From Vibrio sp. JC009 (GTDB lineage: Bacteria > Pseudomonadota > Gammaproteobacteria > Enterobacterales > Vibrionaceae), in the NCBI RefSeq assembly GCF_029016485.1, contig NZ_CP092106.1:1922001-1986000 (forward strand): a stretch of DNA of 64,000 nt, written 5' to 3'. Made by a program: the position numbers and the translations under genes. The notes under the pieces are model-generated. The model saw only the letters and a program-made list of their open reading frames with translations. It was not told where the DNA came from and ran no database searches. Of this stretch, positions 38,757 through 48,336 are shown in pieces. Position 1 is the first letter of the stretch; each line of letters starts with the position of its first letter.

Positions 38757-39841
38757 TAATTGTCCCAGGCGTAATCTTTCTTAACCATATTATTTAGCAG
38801 CAACTCTACATCAGGCATAATACCAAGCGCCTTCGCCCGTCGCAGGCTAATCATAGGCTGCCCTTTGTCACTCGGGCGCATACCAATATCAGCCGGAGAC
38901 ACTCCTTCTTTAAGAATCTGATGACCCATCTGTCCGGCCAGATAACCCTGTTCGTATCCGGAAACCGTAACCGCACATAAAGTTCCCCTCTCCACTCTGG
39001 TTTCCCAATATGAGAAATCCGGTAGCTGGCTGTTTTCTGCAGTCCATTTCAGAATTTCTTCATAATCAACATCATTGCCCTGCTCATCTTTGATATTGAA
39101 TATCCCCAGTAACGCGATGGCATCCACCTTACCCTGAAGGTTCAGAATCTGTTCTTTGTAATCGCTCAGTGTCCGGGCCAGTATCCAGTCAGTAATCTCC
39201 ATATCGTCGATATGCTTTACACCCGCTCTCATTCGGGTCACAACGCCCTTCCAGGTTGGCCCCGTATCAATAACCACGGCAATTTTCCTGATATCTTTTT
39301 TCAGAGAGCGAAGCAGATTAACTGACGGAATAAAGTGCTCTTGTTCCATCACACCAGTAACATTTTTAGCGCCCAGAAATCCATATTCAGAAGGATCCCG
39401 GTTTACACCACTAAACACAATCGGCAAAGAAGTGTTGGCGTAATCCTGCGCCAGATATTTTTGTGCATTATCATCGTTGGTATAAAGAAGATCCGGCTTC
39501 CAGGCAGAGATCAGCTTCTTCGCTTCAGCCACCTTTGCCTCAATAGCCTCAGGAGAGCTGTCTCTTTTGGTATCAAGCTCCACCACCTTATACTCCACAT
39601 CAAGGTCACCAAGCCCATCTTTAAATCCGGTAAACTGATCAACATTCCATGCCCAGGAACTGTGATAGCTCATCACATGGAGTACTCTGAACGGACGCTT
39701 TTCATCTCCGGCATTAGCGAAATTAAGACAAGTACTAACAAGTACGCAAACATATAGCAGACAGCGAAAAAACAAGGCTAAGGCCCTCCAATTATTGATA
39801 TTATTATATGCAATCAACCGCAACTTATTTGTCCCTATCAT
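38756..39841 (-). CDS. Periplasmic binding protein, ABC_sub_bind type, partner of the diguanylate cyclase
   Basis: A 361-residue protein with an N-terminal hydrophobic export signal (about residues 20-45) and a periplasmic binding fold of the ABC_sub_bind kind (PF04392, related to TrpX-type proteins). No transporter permease or ATPase adjoins; the next gene is a diguanylate cyclase. It probably acts as a ligand sensor, as NspS does for MbaA in V. cholerae, though from another binding-protein family. The start is uncertain, since the signal begins well inside the ORF. Confidence 0.82.
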   Translation of the reverse strand: MIGTNKLRLIAYNNINNWRALALFFRCLLYVCVLVSTCLNFANAGDEKRPFRVLHVMSYHSSWAWNVDQFTGFKDGLGDLDVEYKVVELDTKRDSSPEAIEAKVAEAKKLISAWKPDLLYTNDDNAQKYLAQDYANTSLPIVFSGVNRDPSEYGFLGAKNVTGVMEQEHFIPSVNLLRSLKKDIRKIAVVIDTGPTWKGVVTRMRAGVKHIDDMEITDWILARTLSDYKEQILNLQGKVDAIALLGIFNIKDEQGNDVDYEEILKWTAENSQLPDFSYWETRVERGTLCAVTVSGYEQGYLAGQMGHQILKEGVSPADIGMRPSDKGQPMISLRRAKALGIMPDVELLLNNMVKKDYAWDN

Positions 39842-39986
39842 TCCAATACTGACTCAAAAATGGAAGTAAAATACTCAGGCTTACAACAAGTTAATATATT
39901 AAACCTATCTTATATTTCTTTTCTTAACCTTGCGAAAAACGATAAATCCAAAATACGTGATCACCATCAACAAATTTAATAATACA

Positions 39987-40022
39987 AAAAGCCGAAGGTG
40001 ATATGAACACCCTCGGCTTTTA
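39987..40022. terminator. Terminator-like hairpin downstream of the DUF2750 gene
   Basis: AAAAGCCGAAGGTG pairs with CACCCTCGGCTTTT (a single bulge-type offset), with A- and T-runs outside, so it can work on either strand. It lies just past the DUF2750 stop codon on the minus strand and in front of the binding-protein gene. Confidence 0.8.
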
Positions 40023-40069
40023 TTATCAGAAACTAAGAACTGCTTTAACGTTCAGCTAATAAAATGAGT

Positions 40070-40453
40070 CTACCTCGCCTGCTTTTTCAGCTCGAAATCA
40101 AATTCTTCCGGATAGAGGACAACCCCTTCCTCATTAGCGTTAGGAAAAACAACCACCGACAGCTCGTCATCTTCCAGACCATAAGTCCAGCGGCTATGCC
40201 ATTTATTCAGAGAAATAGACTCAGGTTTACACTCTTCCCATTCCCCGGTCGCCCACTCCTCGGCAAACTCTTTATTTGGCCATACTGGAACACAGTCTTC
40301 ATCTTCCGTATTCAGCATGACACAACCATGCTCATCGGTCAGAATCCAGACTTCACGGTTCGCAACAATCTCCTTAATACAGTATTTAAAACGCTGCTCT
40401 TCATTAAACTTATTGATCTCGTCAATACGGGATTGTTCTAGTTTTTCAGCCAT
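40070..40453 (-). CDS. DUF2750 domain-containing protein
   Basis: A 127-residue acidic, soluble protein that matches the DUF2750 family in length and wording (REVWILTDEHGCVML, VWPNKEFAEEWA). No function is known for this family. It stands alone between the binding-protein gene and ppaC; a 100-bp inverted-repeat element lies just upstream at 40512-40611. Confidence 0.82.
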   Translation of the reverse strand: MAEKLEQSRIDEINKFNEEQRFKYCIKEIVANREVWILTDEHGCVMLNTEDEDCVPVWPNKEFAEEWATGEWEECKPESISLNKWHSRWTYGLEDDELSVVVFPNANEEGVVLYPEEFDFELKKQAR

Positions 40454-40511
40454 AGCTTTATCCGCCTTTATTCCAGCTTGTCAGTTTCTACCCGGTGGTT
40501 ACTGTAGAAGT

Positions 40512-40611
40512 AAATAGGGTTGTTTCGGAGTAAAACCTATTTTTCAGGGAAGAAAAATTGGAGCCTACAAGGACGTACTCGCGGCGATTTTACGGAGAAA
40601 TAACCCTATTT
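40512..40611. repeat. Dispersed inverted-repeat element, solitary copy
   Basis: A 100-bp unit with near-perfect terminal inverted repeats: AAATAGGGTTGTTTC at the left and GAAATAACCCTATTT at the right, 14 of 15 matching. Its interior (GGAGTAAAACCTATTTTTC, then GGAGCCTACAAGGACGTACT) is shared with the copies at 49515-49620 and in the tandem array at 51727-52309. No coding capacity is evident; it resembles a miniature palindromic element. Confidence 0.85.
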
Positions 40612-40661
40612 GCTTCGGTCCCCCCGAAACTCACATCGTTCACTATTTATCATTAATAAAA

Positions 40662-40691
40662 AAAGGCGAAGGAGTAAGCACCTTCGCCTTT
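40662..40691 (-). terminator. Rho-independent terminator after ppaC
   Basis: AAAGGCGAAGG and CCTTCGCCTTT form an 11-bp stem with an 8-nt loop, and the minus strand continues in a T-run. It lies 20 nt beyond the ppaC stop. Confidence 0.88.
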
Positions 40692-40711
40692 AAATTACAC
40701 CAAAAAAGCGA

Positions 40712-41617
40712 TTAAGCCAGCTCTCCCTGAAGCCAAGGCCAACCCTGCTTCTTACGGCTTAGTGTATTTTCCATCATCAGCATGCCATCTTTCTCATGCT
40801 TAACCAGCTTCTGCGCCCACTCACCTTTGTAAAGCAGGCGAGTTGTTGCTGTAGTGATATCCGTCAGCATTACAGAAGCAAACGCAAGACCGTCTTCGTC
40901 ACAACGACGCTGAAGATCTGCTTCAAGCGCTTCAATCATACCGTCAACCTGCTCAAGAGTCGCAAGCTCAACCTGACCAACCACTACCTGACGCTCGTTA
41001 AACGGGTATTCTTTCAGATCTTTCTCTACAAGCTGTGCAGCAGAAAGACCTTCAATATCAGTCTTAGCAATCAGAAGGTTCTTAGTGAACTCTTCAACAT
41101 CGCTCACCTGCGCAAACTTAGCCAGCTCAGCAACGGCATCCTTGTCCTTCTGAGTACAAGTCGGAGACGCGAAACCAACAGTGTCAGAAAGAATTGCAGA
41201 CATCATCATAACTGCAAGAGGACGAGTAATCTCTGCTTCTTCCATCTTGAACAGATTAAACAGAATTGTACAAGTACAGCCAACAGGCCAGATCCAAGCT
41301 TCCAGCGGGTTTACTGTCATCACATCACCAAGACGGTGGTGGTCAATAATACCCAGAATCTCAGCTTCGTTGATATCATCCGGAGCCTGAGCTACGTCAG
41401 AATAATCCACCAGCCAGATTTTCTCGCCAGCAACGCCTGTGCACATTTCAGGCGCTTCAACACCAGCTTGTTCCAGAATGTACTGAGTTTCACGGTTAAG
41501 CTCACCCTGGCGAACCGCTTTCGCTTCCAGACCACGAGCCTTCAATAACTCAGCCGCTACCAGCGCACCACAAATACTATCGCTATCCGGGTTCTTATGA
41601 CCAACTACTTGAATCAT
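40712..41617 (-). CDS. ppaC: Manganese-dependent inorganic pyrophosphatase (family II)
   Basis: Hydrolyses pyrophosphate to phosphate in the cytoplasm. The 301-residue DHH-family protein keeps the metal ligands H7, D11 and D13 (GHKNPDSDS) and the DHH motif in IIDHHRLGD. The C-terminal DHHA2 domain ends with the SRKKQ substrate-binding element. Family II enzymes are usual in Vibrio beside family I Ppa. Confidence 0.95.
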   Translation of the reverse strand: MIQVVGHKNPDSDSICGALVAAELLKARGLEAKAVRQGELNRETQYILEQAGVEAPEMCTGVAGEKIWLVDYSDVAQAPDDINEAEILGIIDHHRLGDVMTVNPLEAWIWPVGCTCTILFNLFKMEEAEITRPLAVMMMSAILSDTVGFASPTCTQKDKDAVAELAKFAQVSDVEEFTKNLLIAKTDIEGLSAAQLVEKDLKEYPFNERQVVVGQVELATLEQVDGMIEALEADLQRRCDEDGLAFASVMLTDITTATTRLLYKGEWAQKLVKHEKDGMLMMENTLSRKKQGWPWLQGELA

Positions 41618-41949
41618 GTTTCTTCCTATACAAGTGTAATTATTGGGGTTTAATCAGGACGTTAACTCAGCCGTTACAAGGCTTGCGCCCCTCTTTTTCA
41701 GTTGCTGAATACTTTACAGGAAAAATCAGATTTGTCATTGCCAATAATAAGAATTCTTTCAGGCAACTTATTGCTCACACAAACAAAAACTTACCCAATA
41801 CAAGCAAGTTTTCGCCCTAAGCATTGACATACCGGCCAGCACTTTAGGTTAACCATTTGATTTATATAGCACCTCCTTGTTGGTATTACCTTTGCTCTTT
41901 AGAGAGTCAATTTGCAAACAATAGATCCCTACTCTATTAGGAGACATAA
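41618..41949. other. Divergent intergenic region, ppaC / vgrG
   Basis: About 330 bp, AT-rich, between divergent genes; it must hold both promoters. An AGGAGAC ribosome site precedes vgrG. I see no repeat, terminator or RNA gene. Confidence 0.5.
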
Positions 41950-44073
41950 ATGGCTAAGCTTCACTTTAAGCTCCTGGTTAATGGGCTGGATCCTGACTGC
42001 TTTTTAGTACGCAGCTACGAAGGGCACGAATCTCTGTCTGACAGCAATAACTGGAATACTCCCTGTTATGGTTTCAGTTACAAAATTGAGTTAGCCAGCC
42101 GCCACCCCAAAATAGATATCGCATCCGTTGTTGACCAATCAGCTGAACTGGTTATGCTCAGCGATGGTCAAACTACTAAAACAATAAACGGCATTGTCCG
42201 CTCTTTCAGAGCCAGAGATACCGGCCACCACCATACCTTTTACTCCCTGACTCTGGTTCCGGCACTGGAACGCTTATCTCTGCGTCATAACAGCCGCATA
42301 TTTCAGCTTAAAACCGTTCCGGAAATTCTGTCTATATTACTTAGGGAAATGAACATTACAGACTACAGGTTTGATCTGAGACGGGAGTATAGTAGCCGGG
42401 AGTACTGTGTTCAGTACCGTGAAACGGATCTGGAGTTTCTCCATCGAATAGCCGCAGAAGAAGGCCTGATTTACCGTTTTACTTTTCAGAAAGGTAAACA
42501 CTCTCTGCTGTTTAGCGACGACAAATCTGCACTACCTAAGCTTGATTTTCCTGTTCTCTACAACCCAATTTCTGGCGGTACGGCTGACTCACCTTATATT
42601 TTTTCTCTTAGCGAACGTACTCAAAGTCAGCCAAGCCATACCAGATTAAATGACCATAGCTTTAAAAAGCCCCGCTATAATTTTTCTCACTCAGCCATTG
42701 CTGACAACTTGAAATATCAACGCTCAGACTACGAATATTTTGATTTTCCCGGGCGATACAAGGATGACCACAACGGAAAAGTATTTAGCCGGATACGCCT
42801 TGAATATCTCAGACGTGAAGCCCGGACAGCAGCAGGAACAAGTAACCATCCGGCATTAAGAGCCGGGGTAAGATTTGAACTACACAACGAATTAGATTCA
42901 AAAAAACGTCGCACCTGGACAGTCGTATCGGTAACTCATCGTGGTACTCAACCTCAAGCGTTAGAAGAAGAAGGCGGAAGCGAGTCAACGACTTACCATA
43001 ATGAATTACTGCTTATTCCTGCTCAGAACCAGTGGCGGGCAACACCTAAACCAAAGCCTCTGGTAGATGGTCCAATGATAGCGACTGTGGTTGGGCCTGA
43101 AGGAGAAGAGATTTATTGTGATAAATACGGCAGAGTGAAAATACATTTCCCATGGGACAGATACTCAGAGCATAACGACCATAGCACATGCTGGGTAAGA
43201 GTTTCCCAAAGCTGGGCCGGGAGCCAATACGGCGAAATGGTGCTTCCGAGGGTCGGACACGAAGTCATTGTTTCCTTTTTAAATGGCGACCCGGACCAGC
43301 CTATTATCACAGGGCGAACATTTCATGCGACTAATCCCCCTCCCTATAAACTTCCTGACCATAAAACGAAAACCGTTCTAAGAAGCAAAACCCATCAGGG
43401 AGAAGGCTTTAATGAGCTGAGTTTTGAAGACCAATCAGATCAAGAGCAAATCTACCTGCGGGCACAAAGGGATTACCAGGCGGAGATTAAAAACGATCTC
43501 ATCTGCCACATTGGTCAGAATAGTCACAAGGTAATTAAGAACGACAGCTTTATTCTGACCAAAAATAACCAACACACCACAGTACAAGGAGAAAGCAGGT
43601 ACAAAGTTAACAAAGACCAGACCCTTATTGTCGGGGGTAACCTCGAACAAAAAACAACATCACTTTGCGCTTTAGAAGCCGGTACAGAAGTGCACCTGAA
43701 AAGTGGCACAAAAATCGTTTTAGAGTCCGGCTCAGAACTAACGTTGAAAGTAGGAAGCTGTTTTGTAAAAGTTGATCCGGCCGGAATCCATATAAGCGGC
43801 CCTGCTATTAATCTTAACTCAGGTGGTTGTGCAGGCTCCGGAGCTGGTTTTTCAGAAAAAATAGCTAGCTTACCTTTTGGTTTAATACAGACAGAACCTC
43901 CTGCAGAAATCGAAAACTTCAGTGCCTCTCCCCAACTTGTCTGTGCGGAAGGGTTGGTAAGGTTATCCGCAATAGATGCAGCTATTGCAAAGATGTGCCA
44001 GAAACAAGCTGACGGAAGCTGTCCGCGATCCGATTGCCCTTGCCAGAAGGAGGGATCGCATGCAGGACGTTGA
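41950..44073 (+). CDS. vgrG: Type VI secretion spike protein VgrG
   Basis: A 707-residue spike trimer subunit: gp27-like hub (about residues 5-370), gp5-type OB fold (about 380-470, with YCDKYGRVKIHFPWDR) and a repetitive beta-helix tail. It has no added enzymatic domain; it ends in a short Cys-rich tail. It begins an orphan VgrG island, with no sheath or baseplate genes in the window, so it must use a type VI machine encoded elsewhere. The DUF4123 adaptor start overlaps its end by 14 bp. Confidence 0.95.
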   Translation: MAKLHFKLLVNGLDPDCFLVRSYEGHESLSDSNNWNTPCYGFSYKIELASRHPKIDIASVVDQSAELVMLSDGQTTKTINGIVRSFRARDTGHHHTFYSLTLVPALERLSLRHNSRIFQLKTVPEILSILLREMNITDYRFDLRREYSSREYCVQYRETDLEFLHRIAAEEGLIYRFTFQKGKHSLLFSDDKSALPKLDFPVLYNPISGGTADSPYIFSLSERTQSQPSHTRLNDHSFKKPRYNFSHSAIADNLKYQRSDYEYFDFPGRYKDDHNGKVFSRIRLEYLRREARTAAGTSNHPALRAGVRFELHNELDSKKRRTWTVVSVTHRGTQPQALEEEGGSESTTYHNELLLIPAQNQWRATPKPKPLVDGPMIATVVGPEGEEIYCDKYGRVKIHFPWDRYSEHNDHSTCWVRVSQSWAGSQYGEMVLPRVGHEVIVSFLNGDPDQPIITGRTFHATNPPPYKLPDHKTKTVLRSKTHQGEGFNELSFEDQSDQEQIYLRAQRDYQAEIKNDLICHIGQNSHKVIKNDSFILTKNNQHTTVQGESRYKVNKDQTLIVGGNLEQKTTSLCALEAGTEVHLKSGTKIVLESGSELTLKVGSCFVKVDPAGIHISGPAINLNSGGCAGSGAGFSEKIASLPFGLIQTEPPAEIENFSASPQLVCAEGLVRLSAIDAAIAKMCQKQADGSCPRSDCPCQKEGSHAGR

Positions 44074-44617
44074 TTATCTTTTCTCTGACAATGAATTCAG
44101 ACACTGGCTGGTTACTGATACTCTTCGTGTACCGGATATCACTCAGACCGCTTATAAATACGAACCTTTCCCTGAGTTATTTAAGCTGTTTTCAAACAGT
44201 CCTTTCTCTCATCTGGAAACACTCAGCCCGGTTGTATTCAATTTTACAGGCACGAGAGAAATGCTGGAAAAATGGCAATCGGACAAAGGAATAAGAAGCA
44301 GCAGTGTACTCTTTTCTTTTAAAAGGTGTGTTTCTCCAAAGCATGTATTAAGTCATCTTCACGCACTTCTGACGGTTCTTATTAACGGTAACCCGGTATT
44401 TTTCAGGTTTTACAGCAGTGCATTCTGGGAAGAACATAATAACAACCTGCTCCCGCAGGATATTGAATGTCTGCTTGGCCCCTGTGACTTACTAAGTTGG
44501 GTTGAGAGCAATCGTGAAATCCGTTCGATCTCTACAACAAAAAGTAGCCAGGAAAGGCTTTCCTTAAGCATGCCCTACAGTCTCCTCTCCCCCTGTCTGG
44601 TCAAACAAATAAGGTAG
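44060..44617 (+). CDS. DUF4123 type VI effector adaptor/chaperone
   Basis: A 185-residue protein that fits the DUF4123 (Tap/TEC) family by position, size and the C-terminal LSPCLVKQI-type end. Such adaptors load a specific effector on VgrG. ATG 44060 is chosen because AAGGAGGG lies 5 nt upstream; an in-frame ATG at 43976 would overlap vgrG by nearly 100 bp. The effector gene starts 8 nt later, so it is the presumed client. Confidence 0.85.
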   Translation: MQDVDYLFSDNEFRHWLVTDTLRVPDITQTAYKYEPFPELFKLFSNSPFSHLETLSPVVFNFTGTREMLEKWQSDKGIRSSSVLFSFKRCVSPKHVLSHLHALLTVLINGNPVFFRFYSSAFWEEHNNNLLPQDIECLLGPCDLLSWVESNREIRSISTTKSSQERLSLSMPYSLLSPCLVKQIR

Positions 44618-44625
44618 TTACCAGT

Positions 44626-47600
44626 ATGGCAAATTCATACACAATCAAAACAGGTGATTGCCTGAGTCTAATTGCAGAAAAGTTCGACCTTGATATCCAA
44701 CTTCTTCAGCAGCTAAACAGCGATCAAATTAAAGATATCGACCTGATATATGCCGGCGACACCCTCAACTTACCGGGCGAATTCGACAATCCGTTTTCGG
44801 TGGAGCAAGGTAAAAGGATTCCTCTGCCTGCCACCCCTGAAAAACTAAAGTGCGCTGCAGACCTGTGTTCTTCAGCCCATCCTGAATATGTTGATATTCT
44901 TTATGTTCCGGCACACCCAAAGACCGGAGAAAAAGCCTGGTATGCCCTGACTAAAGAGGCACAAATGGTGATACTGGATGAACAACAACTGTTGGAAAGC
45001 AGTGTTACTGTGAATCAGCAGGAAACATTCAACAATCTTAATAAACTTGGAATCCTGTCTAAATTCGAAGTCAAAGCTCACGAACACTTTTTGTCCGAGC
45101 AGCAGGACAGAGAAAGGCTGCGATATCTGATTTGGTGCCTGAAAACCATACGTACAGGCGCAGCCAAGAATTATTCAGGAGGTGAATTCAAGTTTATTCA
45201 GGCTGTCGCTCAGCAGGAAGAGTTAAATTATCAAAGACTTCTTAGTGGCAGGCTTGCAACGGAGCACATGAGAGGACAAGCCGACTACTTCGATTTTTCA
45301 TTCACCTATACAAACTCAGGTTCTATAGAAGAAATAGTCCGGGAAGAAGAACTTAGGGACAAAGCCCGGCATAAAGTCAAAGCCTTTGTAGTTAAACATA
45401 TTGAAACAGAGATCCGAAGCCTGGAAAACAAGGCTATAAGGTCTGCCGGAGACATCGATACCAATGATGGAACCAGATTTGTTTTTGATCAGGAGCAAAG
45501 GTTTTTCACCAGTGAAAAGCAACGAAACATCGCCTATTACCTTAAGTATATAACTCTGGAGCGTCCCTGGCAGGAATCAGAAATAGCCCGGCAACCACAT
45601 AAGAAAGCACTTAAACAGTTTACCCATTTCTGGAACGAACAAGTACCACAGGAGGCAGAGTCATATTATCAGGCACCTGGTAACCCGGAAATAAAACCCA
45701 ACTTACGACGCTCAATATCAAATGCTTCCGGGTTTACAGGGAACCTGCTTAAGCTGAACACTCTTGGCTACGTCCTGAAAGAGCAATGCCTGACACCTGA
45801 TCAGCTAACGGGAACAAAAGTGGAGCATCTGGGTCCTAAAATCCTAACCTCGGAAAATAAGTACCCCAAGTATCTAAGATGGAGAGAAGACACTTCGTTA
45901 TGCATTGATATAGAAGATGAACGTCAGCTAGTTCATGACTTATTACAGGAATTATGCATAAACCTGAATTCCACGCTAAGTGACTCAGAACAGATAGAGC
46001 GCATGATAAATTCAACCGAATGTAGCGCCTCTCAATGGGCTTACTACCCTACTCTTGCACTAATCGCTTTTATCGACAGAACCCTAAGCCGCTGGTTAAG
46101 CGAAATGAAGTCTGTTATCGGAAAAAATGTCTCCATTCCGAATCTGTTTCACAATTTGCTCTGGGTAAAAAAAGTCGCTCTGGCCCGTATCAATCAGTTA
46201 AAGAACATTGCGATACAAAATGCGAATGATGGCCAACTGACCAAAAACTTTCTTAAACAAGAGGCCATACCGGCTTCATTCCATCTTATCTGGGATGAGA
46301 CCATGCACAAACCAACAGAAAAAAGAGCCGGAGCATTTATCAACAGAGCGGGAGCTTCAGATATTCAGGCCGTTGAATGCAGCCTGATATCAGAAGGAAA
46401 GGTTAGCTGGGTGCGGGGGCCGTGCTGGTATATGCCCGGTCCAAAAGATAGAGACATAACCGGAGGACATGTAAAAGATGTCACTCTGGAAGTAACTCTT
46501 GCCGCTTCAGATGTCAGTGAAGGTTCCTCTCTGGAAGAGGCACTAAAGAGCCTGACAAAACCTGCGTCGAACCCTATAAACCTGAGTAAAGAAATAGCCG
46601 GTTTTGATTCACAGGCATTTTGGAGTGACAGCTATCACTGGCAGAATGGAATGGGGCCAGATGGCCAGTCTGCCTACAGTGCCAACGCCCAGGCTCAGTT
46701 TTTCCGGCTGACAAACCGGGCTACCGGCTCACTTAACCTTCCGTATCGTCAGATTAAAAGCCTGTCTCCTAAACTTGATTTGTCTTCTGAGGCATCCATC
46801 GGCGCATCACTATCTCTGCTCAGCGCCCAACTTAGTTTCAGTTGCTGGTTTCCCGCTATTGGAAACAGTACAAAACGTCCAGCCGAAGGTTATCAATTTA
46901 ATATTCCTTACGTCACCAGAAAGCCCGATGAAAAGAAATCTCAGGAGAACCACTACGATGCGGGCCAGTTTTTTGTAAAGCTGGATGTCACTGTATACGG
47001 GCTGGCTGCAGCCAGTTGCCAGCTATCCGGAAATATTGCCTTCGGACCCGCAGAAAATAACAACAGCATTGGAGTCAAAGGCTGTGCCTACACCAGCGAA
47101 GATTTTAATCAGGCCTCTGCCATAGACGCATATTTTCGCGATACAAGTCTGAAGCTGCCAAAATCAACCGCCTTACAGACCACGGCAAAAGTGGATGCCT
47201 TTGCCGGAGTAGAAGCCGGAGGCCGGTTGAACTCTGAAGTTTACTGGAAGCCGCCGGTAGCGCCAGTGCTAAATACAAGCTCACCTCTGCTAAAACTTGG
47301 ACAGTTGAAATCCCACCTTGCCGTCAGTGCCGGGGTTGGTTTTACCGGAGAGCTCCGTCTCTGCTTTCAGGACGGAATGATATATCTAATCGCCTCTGCA
47401 AAAGCGATTTGTGGTCCCGGCGCATCGGGTTCACTTGCCATAGGTTTTGACCCATTGAATGTGGATCGATTTCTGGAGTGTGCATTAGGCGTATTGAAAG
47501 AATCTGGCTTTCGCTATGTCAGCTTCTTTGGTGAGTTGGATGAAAACGGGCGAAACAGGAGCTTTGAAGAACTGAATATGTGCATGACTATTGCTATGGC

Positions 47601-48336
47601 TCTGGGGATTACCGTTACTGATGTACTACTACTGCCTGCTGTAGCGTACGGTGAATATAAAACTGAAGCGTTGCAGGAGGAGTATGCTCCGGTAATTGCA
47701 AAACATATTCTTCGCAACCAGGAAGATCAAAAAACTCAACAATGGGCAAGAAACCTTCCTCCCGAAACATTGGCTAAGTTGTTTTTATGTCTGACTAATG
47801 TAGTTGAAGCGCCATGGTTTCGAGAGGATATTAAAGACAAAGTAATACGCCTTAATAATGAGGTAACAAAAGCACTGGCATTAACGACGGTAATGCAGTG
47901 GATAACTCCGATTTCGGGAGATGGGAAAGACACCGAACACCGGTGCAGCCAGTTTGAAAAAGCACTGGCTCTGATGGGGGGAAATCAGGAAAGCTGTAAA
48001 AGCTATATCATTAAGTGGCAACGGTTTGCTGAAAGTTGGGAGCATATGGCCGCCTTTATCTTGAACTTGGCAATAATAAGTGACAACCAAGCTTATACTG
48101 ACAGAAAAAACAAAGTTGTTGAAGAATTTAATAAATCATCAAGAATTCTTTGCCAAAGAGTTAGAGCTTATAAATTTATTAATTATGAAAACGGAGAAGA
48201 GTTCATTGCTTATAAAACAAGCAACCCAACAGACAGCTCAAATATAGTAGAGCATAGGAACAATATCAAAACACTTATAGACACCAAGAGTAAAAATAAC
48301 GATAGCTTTGTAGAAATTGAATGGGAAATAAAATGA
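44626..48336 (+). CDS. Large LysM-domain type VI secretion effector
   Basis: A 1236-residue protein with an N-terminal LysM domain (about residues 4-48, YTIKTGDCLSLIAEKF), a long helical middle part, and a glycine-rich region (about 870-945). The C-terminal module (about 944-1236) contains one strongly hydrophobic stretch (near ITVTDVLLLPAVAYG). No enzyme motif is recognised; LysM could bind peptidoglycan, and the C-terminus may act on membranes, but that is a guess. Position behind vgrG and DUF4123 and ahead of a membrane-anchored partner supports an effector role. Its C-terminal coding region recurs at 49662-50558. Confidence 0.8.
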   Translation: MANSYTIKTGDCLSLIAEKFDLDIQLLQQLNSDQIKDIDLIYAGDTLNLPGEFDNPFSVEQGKRIPLPATPEKLKCAADLCSSAHPEYVDILYVPAHPKTGEKAWYALTKEAQMVILDEQQLLESSVTVNQQETFNNLNKLGILSKFEVKAHEHFLSEQQDRERLRYLIWCLKTIRTGAAKNYSGGEFKFIQAVAQQEELNYQRLLSGRLATEHMRGQADYFDFSFTYTNSGSIEEIVREEELRDKARHKVKAFVVKHIETEIRSLENKAIRSAGDIDTNDGTRFVFDQEQRFFTSEKQRNIAYYLKYITLERPWQESEIARQPHKKALKQFTHFWNEQVPQEAESYYQAPGNPEIKPNLRRSISNASGFTGNLLKLNTLGYVLKEQCLTPDQLTGTKVEHLGPKILTSENKYPKYLRWREDTSLCIDIEDERQLVHDLLQELCINLNSTLSDSEQIERMINSTECSASQWAYYPTLALIAFIDRTLSRWLSEMKSVIGKNVSIPNLFHNLLWVKKVALARINQLKNIAIQNANDGQLTKNFLKQEAIPASFHLIWDETMHKPTEKRAGAFINRAGASDIQAVECSLISEGKVSWVRGPCWYMPGPKDRDITGGHVKDVTLEVTLAASDVSEGSSLEEALKSLTKPASNPINLSKEIAGFDSQAFWSDSYHWQNGMGPDGQSAYSANAQAQFFRLTNRATGSLNLPYRQIKSLSPKLDLSSEASIGASLSLLSAQLSFSCWFPAIGNSTKRPAEGYQFNIPYVTRKPDEKKSQENHYDAGQFFVKLDVTVYGLAAASCQLSGNIAFGPAENNNSIGVKGCAYTSEDFNQASAIDAYFRDTSLKLPKSTALQTTAKVDAFAGVEAGGRLNSEVYWKPPVAPVLNTSSPLLKLGQLKSHLAVSAGVGFTGELRLCFQDGMIYLIASAKAICGPGASGSLAIGFDPLNVDRFLECALGVLKESGFRYVSFFGELDENGRNRSFEELNMCMTIAMALGITVTDVLLLPAVAYGEYKTEALQEEYAPVIAKHILRNQEDQKTQQWARNLPPETLAKLFLCLTNVVEAPWFREDIKDKVIRLNNEVTKALALTTVMQWITPISGDGKDTEHRCSQFEKALALMGGNQESCKSYIIKWQRFAESWEHMAAFILNLAIISDNQAYTDRKNKVVEEFNKSSRILCQRVRAYKFINYENGEEFIAYKTSNPTDSSNIVEHRNNIKTLIDTKSKNNDSFVEIEWEIK

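Noticed and set aside
43976-44059. Upstream start for the DUF4123 protein
   Set aside because: It would overlap vgrG by nearly 100 bp and lacks a ribosome site, whereas ATG 44060 has AAGGAGGG.
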